Shown here: positions 1 to 8,313 of the stretch, in pieces
How the letters are laid out: each line of letters starts with the position of its first letter
How positions within the stretch are numbered: the stretch's first letter is position 1
From: Clostridiales bacterium
GTDB lineage: Bacteria > Bacillota > Clostridia > Saccharofermentanales > Saccharofermentanaceae
Direction of reading: 5' to 3'
Length of the DNA: 46,695 nucleotides
NCBI GenBank assembly: GCA_017649645.1
Contig: JAGCGK010000193.1
Coordinates: 1-46,695 of the forward strand
The notes under the pieces: generated by a model
What the model was told of the DNA's origin: nothing
The model's input: the letters and a program-made list of their open reading frames with translations, nothing else
Database searches by the model: none
Translations under genes and position numbers: made by a program

Positions 1-204
1 GATCAGGTCAAAGGACAGGCTTATGTCACAAGTGCGATAACCGTCGGCGGAGTTTTCTCGAACCTTATAAGCGGTGTCATCCTTGATCATTTCGGGATTA
101 AAGTAATGCTGATAATCGGAACTGTTGTGTGTGCTGTAGGCGCTGTCACTGCTCTTATTGCTATGACCAGACTTAAGCATCATAATGTTTTGAAGGAGGA
201 ATAA
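1..204 (+). CDS. MFS transporter, C-terminal fragment
   Basis: The window opens inside this gene. Frame 1 reads without a stop to TAA at 202-204 and gives about 67 residues. The visible part contains GQAYVTSAITVGGVFSNLISG, then ILDHFGIKVMLIIGTVVCAVG and a final hydrophobic helix ending in a basic tail (RLKHHN). This is the usual look of the last two helices of a major facilitator superfamily carrier of the sugar or nucleoside proton-symporter type (MFS_1-like). The substrate cannot be told from the fragment. The Shine-Dalgarno of the next gene (AAGGAGG) overlaps the end of this one, so the two are probably co-transcribed. Confidence 0.7.
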   Translation, partial: DQVKGQAYVTSAITVGGVFSNLISGVILDHFGIKVMLIIGTVVCAVGAVTALIAMTRLKHHNVLKEE

Positions 205-207
205 CCC

Positions 208-504
208 ATGGCTGATAAAAAGGATATCTCGAAAAACATCAAAAGGATAACCGAGATGGAAGAAAAACTGGACAGGGCCCAAAGTGTTCTTGAAAAGTTA
301 AGTGAAGCTCTGGAAGAATACCAATCCGTCTCAAAAGACATAAAAGATCTCGAAAAGTATTACACAGGTAAGAACTGGAAGGAAGATCTGAAACTGGATG
401 AAGAAGGAAAACTTCCAAAAGACCTTAAAAGAGGTGTTTTATCAGAAGATGCGATCTATGATCTTTTGGATCTGAACAAAGATATCTCTTCAAAACTTAA
501 ATAA
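208..504 (+). CDS. DUF4298 family protein
   Basis: A 98-residue, highly charged cytoplasmic protein. The first 55 residues are a predicted coiled coil (ITEMEEKLDRAQSVLEKLSEA). The C-terminal part has the signature of DUF4298: YY near residue 52, a W near 57 followed by EDL, then LPKDLKRGVLSEDAIYDLL. The start at 208 has AAGGAGG seven bases upstream, lying over the stop of the MFS gene, which suggests translational coupling. The family has no established function as far as I know; it is common as a small orphan protein in Firmicutes. Nothing in the sequence indicates an enzyme or a membrane protein. Confidence 0.75.
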   Translation: MADKKDISKNIKRITEMEEKLDRAQSVLEKLSEALEEYQSVSKDIKDLEKYYTGKNWKEDLKLDEEGKLPKDLKRGVLSEDAIYDLLDLNKDISSKLK

Positions 505-568
505 GTACCGTACGATACGCCTGAAAGATTTATTGATGGCATAATTATCCACAGAACGGAGAATTAAG

Positions 569-1351
569 ATGAATCAGTATGTTGCCATAGGTTTGATAAT
601 ACCTTTCTTAGGAACGGCTTTGGGATCAGCCTGTGTATTCCTTATGAAAAAGGAACTCGGAAGATCCGTCCAAAGGGCACTTACCGGTTTTGCGGCCGGC
701 GTCATGGTCGCAGCATCCATATGGAGTTTGATAATCCCAGCTATGGAACAGTCGGAATCCATGGGGAAACTTTCATTTTTGCCGGCATTCATAGGATTTT
801 GGTTAGGAATCCTATTCCTTTTACTTCTGGATCACGTTATTCCTCACCTTCATCTTCACGTAGACAAAGCCGAGGGTCCGAAGAGCAAATTCCAAAAACT
901 AACGATGATGGTCCTGGCGGTAACGCTTCACAATATCCCTGAAGGAATGGCGGTTGGTGTCGTGCTCGCGGGATTTATGGCAGGGTCCTCAAATATAACC
1001 ATGGGAGCAGCTCTTGCTCTGGCAGTCGGCATTGCCATCCAAAATTTCCCTGAAGGAGCGATCATCTCCATGCCTCTTCGTGCGGAGGGGAAAAGTAAGG
1101 GGAAAGCTTTTGCTCTCGGAGTAGTGTCGGGAGCCGTAGAACCTGTCGGAGGAATTATAACGATCCTTGCGGCGAGCCTAGTCATTCCGTTTATGCCATA
1201 CCTTTTAAGTTTTGCGGCAGGTGCGATGATATATGTCGTAGTTGAAGAACTTATTCCTGAGATGTCAGAGGGCGAACATTCCGATATCGGAGTCGTTTCT
1301 TTTGCCGTAGGATTTACTCTGATGATGGTAATGGATGTTGCTTTAGGATAA
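569..1351 (+). CDS. ZIP family divalent metal transporter
   Basis: An integral membrane protein of 260 residues with about eight hydrophobic helices, the normal size for bacterial ZIP (ZupT-like) carriers that move Zn2+, Fe2+ or Mn2+ into the cytoplasm. The diagnostic metal-site motifs are present: HNIPEG (residues 121-126) in helix 4 and QNFPEG (158-163) in helix 5, with EPVGG (191-195) and EELIPE (226-231) in later helices. A short His-rich loop (HLHLH, 93-97) lies between helices 3 and 4, as expected for the variable metal-binding loop. ATG at 569 has GGAG nine bases upstream. Metal specificity cannot be read from the sequence; the iron/metal-type genes downstream make a role in metal homeostasis plausible. 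Confidence 0.9.
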   Translation: MNQYVAIGLIIPFLGTALGSACVFLMKKELGRSVQRALTGFAAGVMVAASIWSLIIPAMEQSESMGKLSFLPAFIGFWLGILFLLLLDHVIPHLHLHVDKAEGPKSKFQKLTMMVLAVTLHNIPEGMAVGVVLAGFMAGSSNITMGAALALAVGIAIQNFPEGAIISMPLRAEGKSKGKAFALGVVSGAVEPVGGIITILAASLVIPFMPYLLSFAAGAMIYVVVEELIPEMSEGEHSDIGVVSFAVGFTLMMVMDVALG

Positions 1352-1461
1352 AATATTCCATAGACAAATGATGTCCAAAGCGCTGATACACGGCGATTCT
1401 CGTTTTGTGTCGTGTTCCTTTTCGCTTAAAGTTGCTAGAGTTCTTGTGAAAGGAGGTCAAT

Positions 1462-2643
1462 ATGGATCAGAAAAAGATCGGAAGTTTTCTAAAAGAACTT
1501 AGAAAAGAAAAAGGCCTTACACAAGAACAGGTAGCAAACACATTCAACGTTACAAACAGAACAGTATCAAGATGGGAGACCGGAAGTAATATGCCGGACA
1601 TCTCATTGTTGGTCGCTATCGCTGAATTCTATGACGTTGATGTGCGCGAGATAATCGACGGCGAAAGGAAGAGCGATAATATGGACAAGGAAGTTAAAGA
1701 AGTAGCTGAGAAGATGGCGGATTATGCAGGCCAGGAAAAAAGAGGGCCGCTTAAATTCATCAGAGGGATAAGTATTGCATGCGTTGTTCTGTCAGGATTG
1801 TTACTGGCGGGACGTGTATTAGATCTGATCTCGGATGTTGCTTCCGGCATGGGAACCGGAAACCTTTTCGGAGTGATCCTGCTTACGGTCTTATTTGTCT
1901 TTTCAGCGATAATCGCACTTTATACAAATGGAAAACTCAAGGCAAACACCAAAAAAGACGTGGCTTTTACGGCAATAAAGATACTGGTGATATTCGCGAT
2001 CTGTATTCATACGCTTTTGTTGATAGCAGGATTCTTTGTAATCGGTTTAGTAATGATATTTGAGATGAATCCATTCAATAACTCGATCAAGAGAGATATA
2101 GAAGACTATGACAAAGCACTGATCCTGGAAAAATACGGCGGTGACATGAATTCGCGACTGTATGTATTTCCGGACAGTACAAACAAGATGATCGATCCGG
2201 AGTATAAAGCATATTTCCACTATGGTCTTCTGGATACGGATGCTTACATTATCTTAAATGCCAAATACTCGGAAGATGACTTTAGATCAGAAGTAGAAAG
2301 GCTCTCTTCAATAGAGTACACCACTGAATACAAAGGTGAGGAATATACGACAAGCATAAAGCTGGATAAGGAAAACTATTATCATCCTGCATATGTTGCT
2401 GTTGACGGAATGAGCAGTGTGTACGAATACGCACTCGTCGATGAAAACAGTTATGAGATAACGTACATGTACTTAAGCTATCCGAAATCTTTCCTGAAAG
2501 TGATCGATGATGATTACCTTAAAAAGGATCATAAGGCATATAAGAATGAAGGAGACTCTCTCGGGAAATTCAGTATCTACTATTATTATGACAGCGCGGA
2601 AGGACTGGCCGTCATGGGTGATGACAAACCGAAGGAACAGTGA
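1462..2643 (+). CDS. XRE-family regulator with membrane and extracytoplasmic domains
   Basis: A 393-residue protein. Residues 8-62 are a Cro/CI-type helix-turn-helix (LRKEKGLTQEQVANTFNV, then VSRWETG, then PDISLLVAIAEFYDV), very typical of Firmicutes XRE regulators. A charged linker leads to three hydrophobic helices (about 95-120, 132-155 and 165-195). The last ~190 residues are hydrophilic, rich in Tyr/Asp/Glu and unrecognised; they may be extracytoplasmic. This DNA-binding-plus-membrane layout suggests a one-component sensor responding to an envelope signal, but signal and targets are unknown. The start has an excellent AAAGGAGGT at 1449-1457. The promoter of the next gene appears to lie inside the 3' end of this gene. 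Confidence 0.8.
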   Translation: MDQKKIGSFLKELRKEKGLTQEQVANTFNVTNRTVSRWETGSNMPDISLLVAIAEFYDVDVREIIDGERKSDNMDKEVKEVAEKMADYAGQEKRGPLKFIRGISIACVVLSGLLLAGRVLDLISDVASGMGTGNLFGVILLTVLFVFSAIIALYTNGKLKANTKKDVAFTAIKILVIFAICIHTLLLIAGFFVIGLVMIFEMNPFNNSIKRDIEDYDKALILEKYGGDMNSRLYVFPDSTNKMIDPEYKAYFHYGLLDTDAYIILNAKYSEDDFRSEVERLSSIEYTTEYKGEEYTTSIKLDKENYYHPAYVAVDGMSSVYEYALVDENSYEITYMYLSYPKSFLKVIDDDYLKKDHKAYKNEGDSLGKFSIYYYYDSAEGLAVMGDDKPKEQ

Positions 2644-2666
2644 CATAATGTTAGCATATGCTAACA
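2621..2666 (+). promoter_or_regulatory. Promoter and palindromic operator ahead of the HMA gene (copy 1)
   Basis: ATGACA (2621-2626), a 17-bp spacer and CATAAT (2644-2649) form a sigma-A-like promoter inside the end of the regulator gene. It is directly followed by an 18-bp perfect palindrome at 2649-2666 (core GTTAGC-ATAT-GCTAAC, 2650-2665). The palindrome is one of four in the first 4.3 kb and sits where a bound repressor would block RNA polymerase. The arms recall the DtxR/IdeR class of metal-dependent operators; that assignment is inference. Confidence 0.7.
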
Positions 2667-2682
2667 CAAGGAGAAAAATGTA

Positions 2683-2934
2683 ATGCTGCTTGTTACAATG
2701 AAGATCGACGGAATGGCCTGCACAATGTGTGAGTCGCACATAAAGGATAAGATAAGAAATTCCTATCCTGAAGCAAAAAAGATAAAGGCTTCATACAAAA
2801 GCGGAGAAGTGAGCTTTGTTATCGATGGAAACGTCGATGAGAAGAGCATTGAAGCGAAGATTGAGGAAACCGGATATAAGGTCATAAATTACAATGAAGA
2901 ACCCTATGAGAAGAAACCTTTTTGGAAAAGGTAA
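2683..2934 (+). CDS. HMA-domain metal-binding protein (copper-chaperone-like)
   Basis: An 83-residue protein consisting of a single heavy-metal-associated domain. The metal loop is GMACTMC (residues 10-16, a GMxCxxC motif), followed by the expected alpha helix (ESHIKDKI) and a beta strand with YKVINY near residue 70. Such free-standing domains normally carry Cu(I) or Zn(II) to a P-type ATPase; no partner ATPase is visible here. The C-terminal tail (PYEKKPFWKR) is basic and aromatic. Start at 2683: AAGGAG lies at 2668-2673, and the closer ATG at 2678 is followed at once by TAA, so 2683 is the better start. A palindromic operator precedes it and a terminator follows directly. Confidence 0.85.
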   Translation: MLLVTMKIDGMACTMCESHIKDKIRNSYPEAKKIKASYKSGEVSFVIDGNVDEKSIEAKIEETGYKVINYNEEPYEKKPFWKR

Positions 2935-2957
2935 GACCCTCAGGGGTCTTCTTTTTT
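2933..2957 (+). terminator. Rho-independent terminator after the HMA gene
   Basis: A 7-bp stem AAGACCC/GGGTCTT with a TCAG tetraloop (2933-2950) followed by CTTTTTT. The stem begins within the stop codon of the HMA gene. Confidence 0.85.
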
Positions 2958-2973
2958 GTCCGGATCAGCATAC

Positions 2974-3026
2974 TTGACGAACCGATTATATTTTGGTATA
3001 ACCTTCATTGGTTAGCGTATGCTAAC
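2974..3026 (+). promoter_or_regulatory. Promoter and palindromic operator ahead of DUF3793-flavodoxin (copy 2)
   Basis: TTGACG (2974-2979), a 17-bp spacer and TATAAC (2997-3002) make a strong promoter. The palindrome GTTAGC-GTAT-GCTAAC at 3011-3026 starts eight bases after the -10 box, so it covers the expected transcription start. This is a classic repressor position and the clearest of the four copies. Confidence 0.8.
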
Positions 3027-3049
3027 TAGAAGGAAAACGAGGAGGAAGT

Positions 3050-3607
3050 ATGTCTGCCGAACAGCTGGTCAAGAATTGTGCACCTACGCTTGCAGGGATC
3101 AAGACGGGAAGTCTGTACAATCTCGGAAGTGATACATGGCAGGATGCTTATCCTGATATCAGGAAACTAAATCGTTTGTTATCACGTAAGGGTCTTCGTA
3201 TTATTCCGGTTAAAACGATGAGAGGAAATATCCTGATATATGTTTTCAGACCTCAGGATCTGAAGAAAGATCTGAACTGTCCGATTGCAAAAGCAATGCT
3301 GAATGAAAGAGGATATGATACCTCCAATGCGGATTGCTGCGTTGCAAGACTTGCGGACAGACTTCGTAAGGGAGAATCATTCCCGCATGAAATAGGTTTC
3401 TTTCTGGGATATCCCGCAAAAGATGTCAGATGTTTTATTGAAGATCCGAACAGAAATCTGAAGTGCGTCGGTTGCTGGAAAGTATATTCCAACGAAAAAC
3501 GTGCTAAAAGACTTTTCGAGAAGTACAGGCTTTGTACAAGGGAATTCGAGAAGAGATATAAAAACGGCAGTTCTTTGGAACAATTGGTAGTTTCAAACTG
3601 TAAATAA
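3050..3607 (+). CDS. DUF3793 family protein
   Basis: A 185-residue soluble protein matching the DUF3793 pattern: CAPTLAGIKTGSL near the N-terminus, a central RG-N-LIYVFRPQDL, then FPHEIGFFLGYPAKDV (about residues 111-126) and C-x2-C-WKVY (about 137-143). It has eight or more Cys residues, including DCC near residue 97, so metal or cluster binding is possible but unproven. GAGGAGG lies just upstream of ATG 3050. It shares a promoter and operator with the flavodoxin gene 23 bases downstream. Genes of this family are often found near flavodoxin or FeoB genes in Clostridia, which fits a role under iron limitation; no biochemical function is known to me. Confidence 0.85.
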   Translation: MSAEQLVKNCAPTLAGIKTGSLYNLGSDTWQDAYPDIRKLNRLLSRKGLRIIPVKTMRGNILIYVFRPQDLKKDLNCPIAKAMLNERGYDTSNADCCVARLADRLRKGESFPHEIGFFLGYPAKDVRCFIEDPNRNLKCVGCWKVYSNEKRAKRLFEKYRLCTREFEKRYKNGSSLEQLVVSNCK

Positions 3608-3630
3608 TAAAAGAAAGGTTATTTGAACAT

Positions 3631-4053
3631 ATGAGTAAAGTAGCAATTGTATATTGGAGCGGAACAGGAAACACAGAGGCAATGGCAAATGCCGTTGAAG
3701 AGGGCGTAAAGGGAGCAGGTTCCGAAGCAACAAAGCTGGCTGCTTCTGAATTTGATTCTTCCAAGATGGCAGAGTTTGATGCTGTTGCTTTCGGCTGTCC
3801 TGCTATGGGTGCAGAGGTTCTTGAAGAATCTGAATTTGATCCTATGTTTACGGCTCTTGAGAGTGCGCTTACAGGTAAAAAGATCGCTTTGTTCGGTTCA
3901 TACGGATGGGGTGACGGACAATGGATGCGCGACTGGGAAGACAGATGCAGAACTGCAGGTGCCCTTCTTGCTTGTGAAAGTGTAATGTGCAATGATGCTC
4001 CTGATGATGAAGGAATCGAAAACTGCAAAAAGCTTGGTGCAGCTTTGGCATAA
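3631..4053 (+). CDS. Flavodoxin (short-chain)
   Basis: A 140-residue flavodoxin. The FMN phosphate-binding loop is SGTGNTE (residues 10-16, in VYWSGTGNTEAMA). The FMN-flanking loops are recognisable: CPAMGAEVLEE after the third strand, and FGSYGWGDGQWMRDWE before the last helix. The length fits the short-chain group. Flavodoxins replace ferredoxin as low-potential electron carriers when iron is scarce. It lies 23 bases after the DUF3793 gene in one transcription unit behind a palindromic operator and is followed by a hairpin terminator, which supports an iron-responsive two-gene operon. Confidence 0.93.
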   Translation: MSKVAIVYWSGTGNTEAMANAVEEGVKGAGSEATKLAASEFDSSKMAEFDAVAFGCPAMGAEVLEESEFDPMFTALESALTGKKIALFGSYGWGDGQWMRDWEDRCRTAGALLACESVMCNDAPDDEGIENCKKLGAALA

Positions 4054-4071
4054 GATCTATCCAATTTAGCA

Positions 4072-4117
4072 GAAACTGCCTTGCAGATGCAGGGCAGTTT
4101 TCTATTGCTCGTTTTTT
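4072..4117 (+). terminator. Terminator after flavodoxin
   Basis: AAACTGCC (4073-4080) pairs with GGCAGTTT (4093-4100); an inner TGCA/TGCA pairing extends the stem to a GA loop. It is followed by TTCTATTGCTCG and then a run of seven T. Confidence 0.75.
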
Positions 4118-4122
4118 TGCCA

Positions 4123-4153
4123 TATAACTTTTATGAAGTTAGCTATGGCTAAC
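4123..4153 (+). promoter_or_regulatory. -10 box and palindromic operator (copy 3)
   Basis: TATAAC (4123-4128) followed nine bases later by GTTAGC-TATG-GCTAAC (4138-4153), the same -10/operator spacing as copy 2. The -35 box is poor (TTCTAT at 4100-4105, 17-bp spacer). No protein gene starts close downstream; the next is enolase at 4338. Confidence 0.6.
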
Positions 4154-4214
4154 AAATTATTAAGTATGAGACGAAAATGTAGCATGTGATACGCTTTTGA
4201 ACGTAAAGTTAGAG

Positions 4215-4243
4215 TATATTCATATCGGTTAGCAAATGCTAAC
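4215..4243 (+). promoter_or_regulatory. -10 box and palindromic operator (copy 4)
   Basis: TATATT (4215-4220), then seven bases and the palindrome GTTAGC-AAAT-GCTAAC (4228-4243). No convincing -35 box is seen. A transcript from here would reach the hairpin at 4266-4303 after about 80 nt. Confidence 0.55.
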
Positions 4244-4265
4244 TCGTGTTTTGATCAACTTAATT

Positions 4266-5633
<1,368 letters not shown>

Positions 5634-5661
5634 ATACCCGTAGATATAACGTCCACATCTC

Positions 5662-5697
5662 AAAAAGACAGAGGGAGAGATCCCTCTGTCTTTTTCT
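5662..5697 (+). terminator. Terminator after enolase
   Basis: A 15-bp perfect stem (5662-5676 with 5681-5695, core GACAGAGGGA/TCCCTCTGTC) with a GAGA tetraloop and a T-rich tail. A textbook intrinsic terminator. Confidence 0.95.
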
Positions 5698-5735
5698 GTG
5701 ATATAATATCGCCTGCATAAAGGGAAGTGAAAGAA

Positions 5736-6362
5736 ATGGACGAGAATAGGACAAAGAAGGATTTACTTATAACAGCGACTGCGATCTACATTATCGTATC
5801 ATCGATCGCTATCTTTTCGGCTTGGATCAGGGGGCTTGCTTCTCCGTTTTACATGGGTTATACGGTTTCCGTTTATGTCGGCCTTCAGAAGTGGACGGCA
5901 GCCGTTTATTTTGTCGGTATCGTGATCGATGCAGTTATTCTGGGGATCATTTTAGCTAAGACAAAACTCAACATCTTAACGAAGATCGCTTATTACGTTA
6001 CTATTGTTTTCTTAGTTGGTCTTGCATGGTTTCCGGTACAGCTCGGAAGACCTGAATCGCTTGCGTCGCGAGGTCATAACGTCTTTTCCTACGCATTTTT
6101 TACCGGCGTTATCGTAACACTTGGCCTTATGCTGTTGTTTTCGAGAAAGACCATTCAAAGGATCTATGCCGTATGCGGCGTTTTGTTTGGGACATATTAT
6201 ATTCTCGGATACATTTTTAAGCCTGCGTTCTTTACGCCGCTGGTGCTTTTTTGGGAGACGATGCTGATATATTTCTACATCGGAGAATATATGCTGATGA
6301 TAAGATCTGAGGAGCAACTGAAATCCAAGTCTGACCTTGTGATATTGCAGTATAAGGCGTAA
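5736..6362 (+). CDS. Hypothetical multi-pass membrane protein
   Basis: About 208 residues with six predicted membrane helices and short loops, ending in a hydrophilic tail (RSEEQLKSKSDLVILQ). No catalytic motif or known family was recognised. A TATAAT box at 5702-5707 follows the enolase terminator, so the gene probably has its own promoter. Start choice: ATG 5736 with AGGG at 5721-5724; an in-frame GTG at 5727 would add three residues but is too close to that ribosome site. It may be co-transcribed with the phosphoribosyltransferase 51 bases downstream, but nothing links their functions. Confidence 0.6.
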   Translation: MDENRTKKDLLITATAIYIIVSSIAIFSAWIRGLASPFYMGYTVSVYVGLQKWTAAVYFVGIVIDAVILGIILAKTKLNILTKIAYYVTIVFLVGLAWFPVQLGRPESLASRGHNVFSYAFFTGVIVTLGLMLLFSRKTIQRIYAVCGVLFGTYYILGYIFKPAFFTPLVLFWETMLIYFYIGEYMLMIRSEEQLKSKSDLVILQYKA

Positions 6363-6413
6363 AATTGTATTGATAAATTACGGACTTGGTCCTTTTCGAG
6401 AGGGAAAATTATT

Positions 6414-6974
6414 ATGGTATATCCGGTTGAGATTGCAGGTCTTAAGAGAGACTTGCCGCTTTGTAAGGTAACAGACGATCTTTATATTGCAGCTTTTATC
6501 TGCTTTGGCGATGCGGAGGTAACGGTTGCATGCGCCAGAGAACTTCTTAAGCTTGTTCCGGAGGACAGTTACGATTATATGTTTACGGCTGAGGCGAAGG
6601 GAATCCCTCTCATTCATGAGATGGCCCGTCAGTCAGGCGCTACGAAGTATTTTGTAGCACGTAAAGGCCATAAGAATTATATGCCTAACCCGATCCATGT
6701 TGAGGATCAGTCCATCACTACCAAAGGTGTACAGAAACTCTATCTGGGTGAAGATGATGCCGGACTTATTAAGGGCAAGAGGATCCTTCTTATCGATGAT
6801 GTTATCTCCACGGGAGGTTCTCTGAAAGCTATGGAAGAACTGGTTAATCTTGCAGGAGGCACCGTTACCGGTAAGGTCACGGTATTTGCAGAAGGTGATG
6901 CAGCCTTGAGAGATGACATCAAGTTCCTTTCTCAGCTTCCATTGTTTAACAGTGACGGTACGCCCAAGTCATAA
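6414..6974 (+). CDS. Phosphoribosyltransferase (adenine/orotate type I fold)
   Basis: A 186-residue type I phosphoribosyltransferase. The PRPP-binding loop is LLIDDVISTGGS (residues 125-136), with the two acidic residues and the TGGS turn expected of the family. A preceding TAEAKGIPLIHEMAR (about 58-72) resembles the adenine phosphoribosyltransferase region that binds pyrophosphate. Members add a base to PRPP to give a nucleotide, usually purine or orotate salvage; a few are regulators. Exact substrate is uncertain, with adenine or xanthine more likely than orotate. The start has GAGAGGG at 6399-6405. The next gene begins 12 bases later, so they are likely co-transcribed. Confidence 0.8.
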   Translation: MVYPVEIAGLKRDLPLCKVTDDLYIAAFICFGDAEVTVACARELLKLVPEDSYDYMFTAEAKGIPLIHEMARQSGATKYFVARKGHKNYMPNPIHVEDQSITTKGVQKLYLGEDDAGLIKGKRILLIDDVISTGGSLKAMEELVNLAGGTVTGKVTVFAEGDAALRDDIKFLSQLPLFNSDGTPKS

Positions 6975-6986
6975 GGGGGGATTCTT

Positions 6987-7793
6987 ATGCCGATACTAGG
7001 AGCTTATATTGTTCCTCATCCGCCGATGGCTATTACCGAGATCGGAGGCGGAAGCGAGATCCAGATCATCAATACTGTTGTCGGTTGCGCTCGCGTAGCT
7101 AAGGAAATATCTGAGATCGCGCCTGACACGATCATCTTTATAAGCCCTCATTCTCCTATGTATCATGACCGCTTCTACGTAGCAACGGGAGATTCCGCCA
7201 AGGGATCGTTTGCCCGTTTTAATGCTCCGCAGGTAAGGTTCAATGAGAAGATGGATTCCGAATTGGCCGGCAGGATCGTTGAGGAAGCGAGAGCTCTTAA
7301 TATCCCGACAGATCCGGATGGTGTCAACAATGATCTTGATCACGGGGTCATGGTCCCTCTCAGATTTATCAAGCTTCAGTATCAAGAGGCTAAGATAGTC
7401 AGGATCGGTATCTCGGGGCTTTCTTTCGAAGATCACTTTAAGTTCGGACAGGCTATCAGAAAAGCGATCGATGCTCTTGACCGCCGCGTAGTCGTCATTG
7501 CCAGCGGTGACCTTTCTCACAAACTTCAGGAATACGGTCCGTACGGATTTGCCGAGGAGGGCGTTGAGTACGATAAGAGGATCATCGATGTGATCTCAAA
7601 TAACGAACTTTCCAAGCTCATGGAGTTTGACTCTGATTTCCTCGACAAAGCTGCCATATGTGGTCACAACGGCTTTATCATGCTGTCGGGGATCATCGAC
7701 GGCCTGGGCTTTGAACCTGTTTTTGTTTCTCACGAAGACATAACCGGTGTGGGCTACGGAGTATTCTTATTCCATTGCTCCCCGCAATCCTGA
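6987..7793 (+). CDS. amrB: AmmeMemoRadiSam system protein B (MEMO-like, LigB superfamily)
   Basis: A 268-residue protein of the class III extradiol dioxygenase (LigB) superfamily, the MEMO-like member of the so-called AmmeMemoRadiSam system. It begins with GAYIVPHPP (H11) and has FISPHSPMYHDRF (H55 region), NNDLDHGVMVPLRF near residue 112 and VIASGDLSHKL near 170, matching the conserved His/Asp positions of the fold. The reaction is not established for bacteria. GGGGGG lies just ahead of ATG 6987. The AMMECR1 partner starts five bases after its stop. The third usual partner, a radical SAM protein (AmrS), is not adjacent and not in this window. Confidence 0.85.
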   Translation: MPILGAYIVPHPPMAITEIGGGSEIQIINTVVGCARVAKEISEIAPDTIIFISPHSPMYHDRFYVATGDSAKGSFARFNAPQVRFNEKMDSELAGRIVEEARALNIPTDPDGVNNDLDHGVMVPLRFIKLQYQEAKIVRIGISGLSFEDHFKFGQAIRKAIDALDRRVVVIASGDLSHKLQEYGPYGFAEEGVEYDKRIIDVISNNELSKLMEFDSDFLDKAAICGHNGFIMLSGIIDGLGFEPVFVSHEDITGVGYGVFLFHCSPQS

Positions 7794-7797
7794 TGAT

Positions 7798-8313
7798 ATG
7801 ACTAACGATCCTTATGTTGCTCTTGCTCGAAAATCATTGGAGACGTACATCACCACCCGTAAGGTGATCGATGTCCCTGATGACATCTGCCCGGAAATGA
7901 TCGAGAGGCAGGCGGGAGCATTTGTCTCCCTTCACAAAAACGACGACCTTCGAGGCTGTATAGGTACCATCGCTCCGACTACAGGCTCCGTAGCTGAGGA
8001 GATCATAAGAAATGCCATCAGAGCCGCAATAGCTGATCCGAGATTTCCCGAAGTAACGCCCGACGAACTTTCTGACCTTACGATCAATGTTGATGTATTA
8101 GGTGAGATCGAAGATATCTCATCTCCCTCTGAACTGGACATCAAAAGATACGGGGTCATCGTCAGAAAAGGCCACAGGATGGGGCTTTTGCTCCCTGATC
8201 TTGACGGTATAACGAGTATATCTCAGCAGATTCAAATAGCTAAGCTCAAGGCGGGCATAGCTCCTTCTGAAGACGTTGAACTGCAAAGATTTGAAGTCAT
8301 ACGACACTCATGA
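7798..8313 (+). CDS. amrA: AmmeMemoRadiSam system protein A (AMMECR1 domain)
   Basis: A 171-residue AMMECR1-domain protein. It starts MTNDPYVALARKSLETYI and contains the family hallmark LRGCIGTI (about residues 51-58), followed by two helices (RNAIRAAIADPRFPEVTPDEL) and the strand-rich half with GHRMGLLLPDL. The function is unknown; the family occurs together with MEMO-like and radical SAM proteins. I chose ATG 7798, since family members begin near DPYVxLAR. An in-frame GTG at 7747 would overlap gene B by 47 bases and add unrelated sequence. No clear ribosome site is seen, so translation is probably coupled to gene B. The 3' end overlaps the convergent reductase gene by six bases. Confidence 0.88.
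   Translation: MTNDPYVALARKSLETYITTRKVIDVPDDICPEMIERQAGAFVSLHKNDDLRGCIGTIAPTTGSVAEEIIRNAIRAAIADPRFPEVTPDELSDLTINVDVLGEIEDISSPSELDIKRYGVIVRKGHRMGLLLPDLDGITSISQQIQIAKLKAGIAPSEDVELQRFEVIRHS

Noticed and set aside
4158-4181. Seven-codon open frame between operators 3 and 4
   Set aside because: No ribosome site and too short to support as a leader peptide.
6996-7520. Long antisense open frame over the MEMO-like gene
   Set aside because: It mirrors the codon bias of a well-supported plus-strand gene and has no recognisable protein features.
7747-7797. Longer start for the AMMECR1 protein
   Set aside because: It would overlap the MEMO-like gene by 47 bases and add unrelated residues; the family begins near DPYV.
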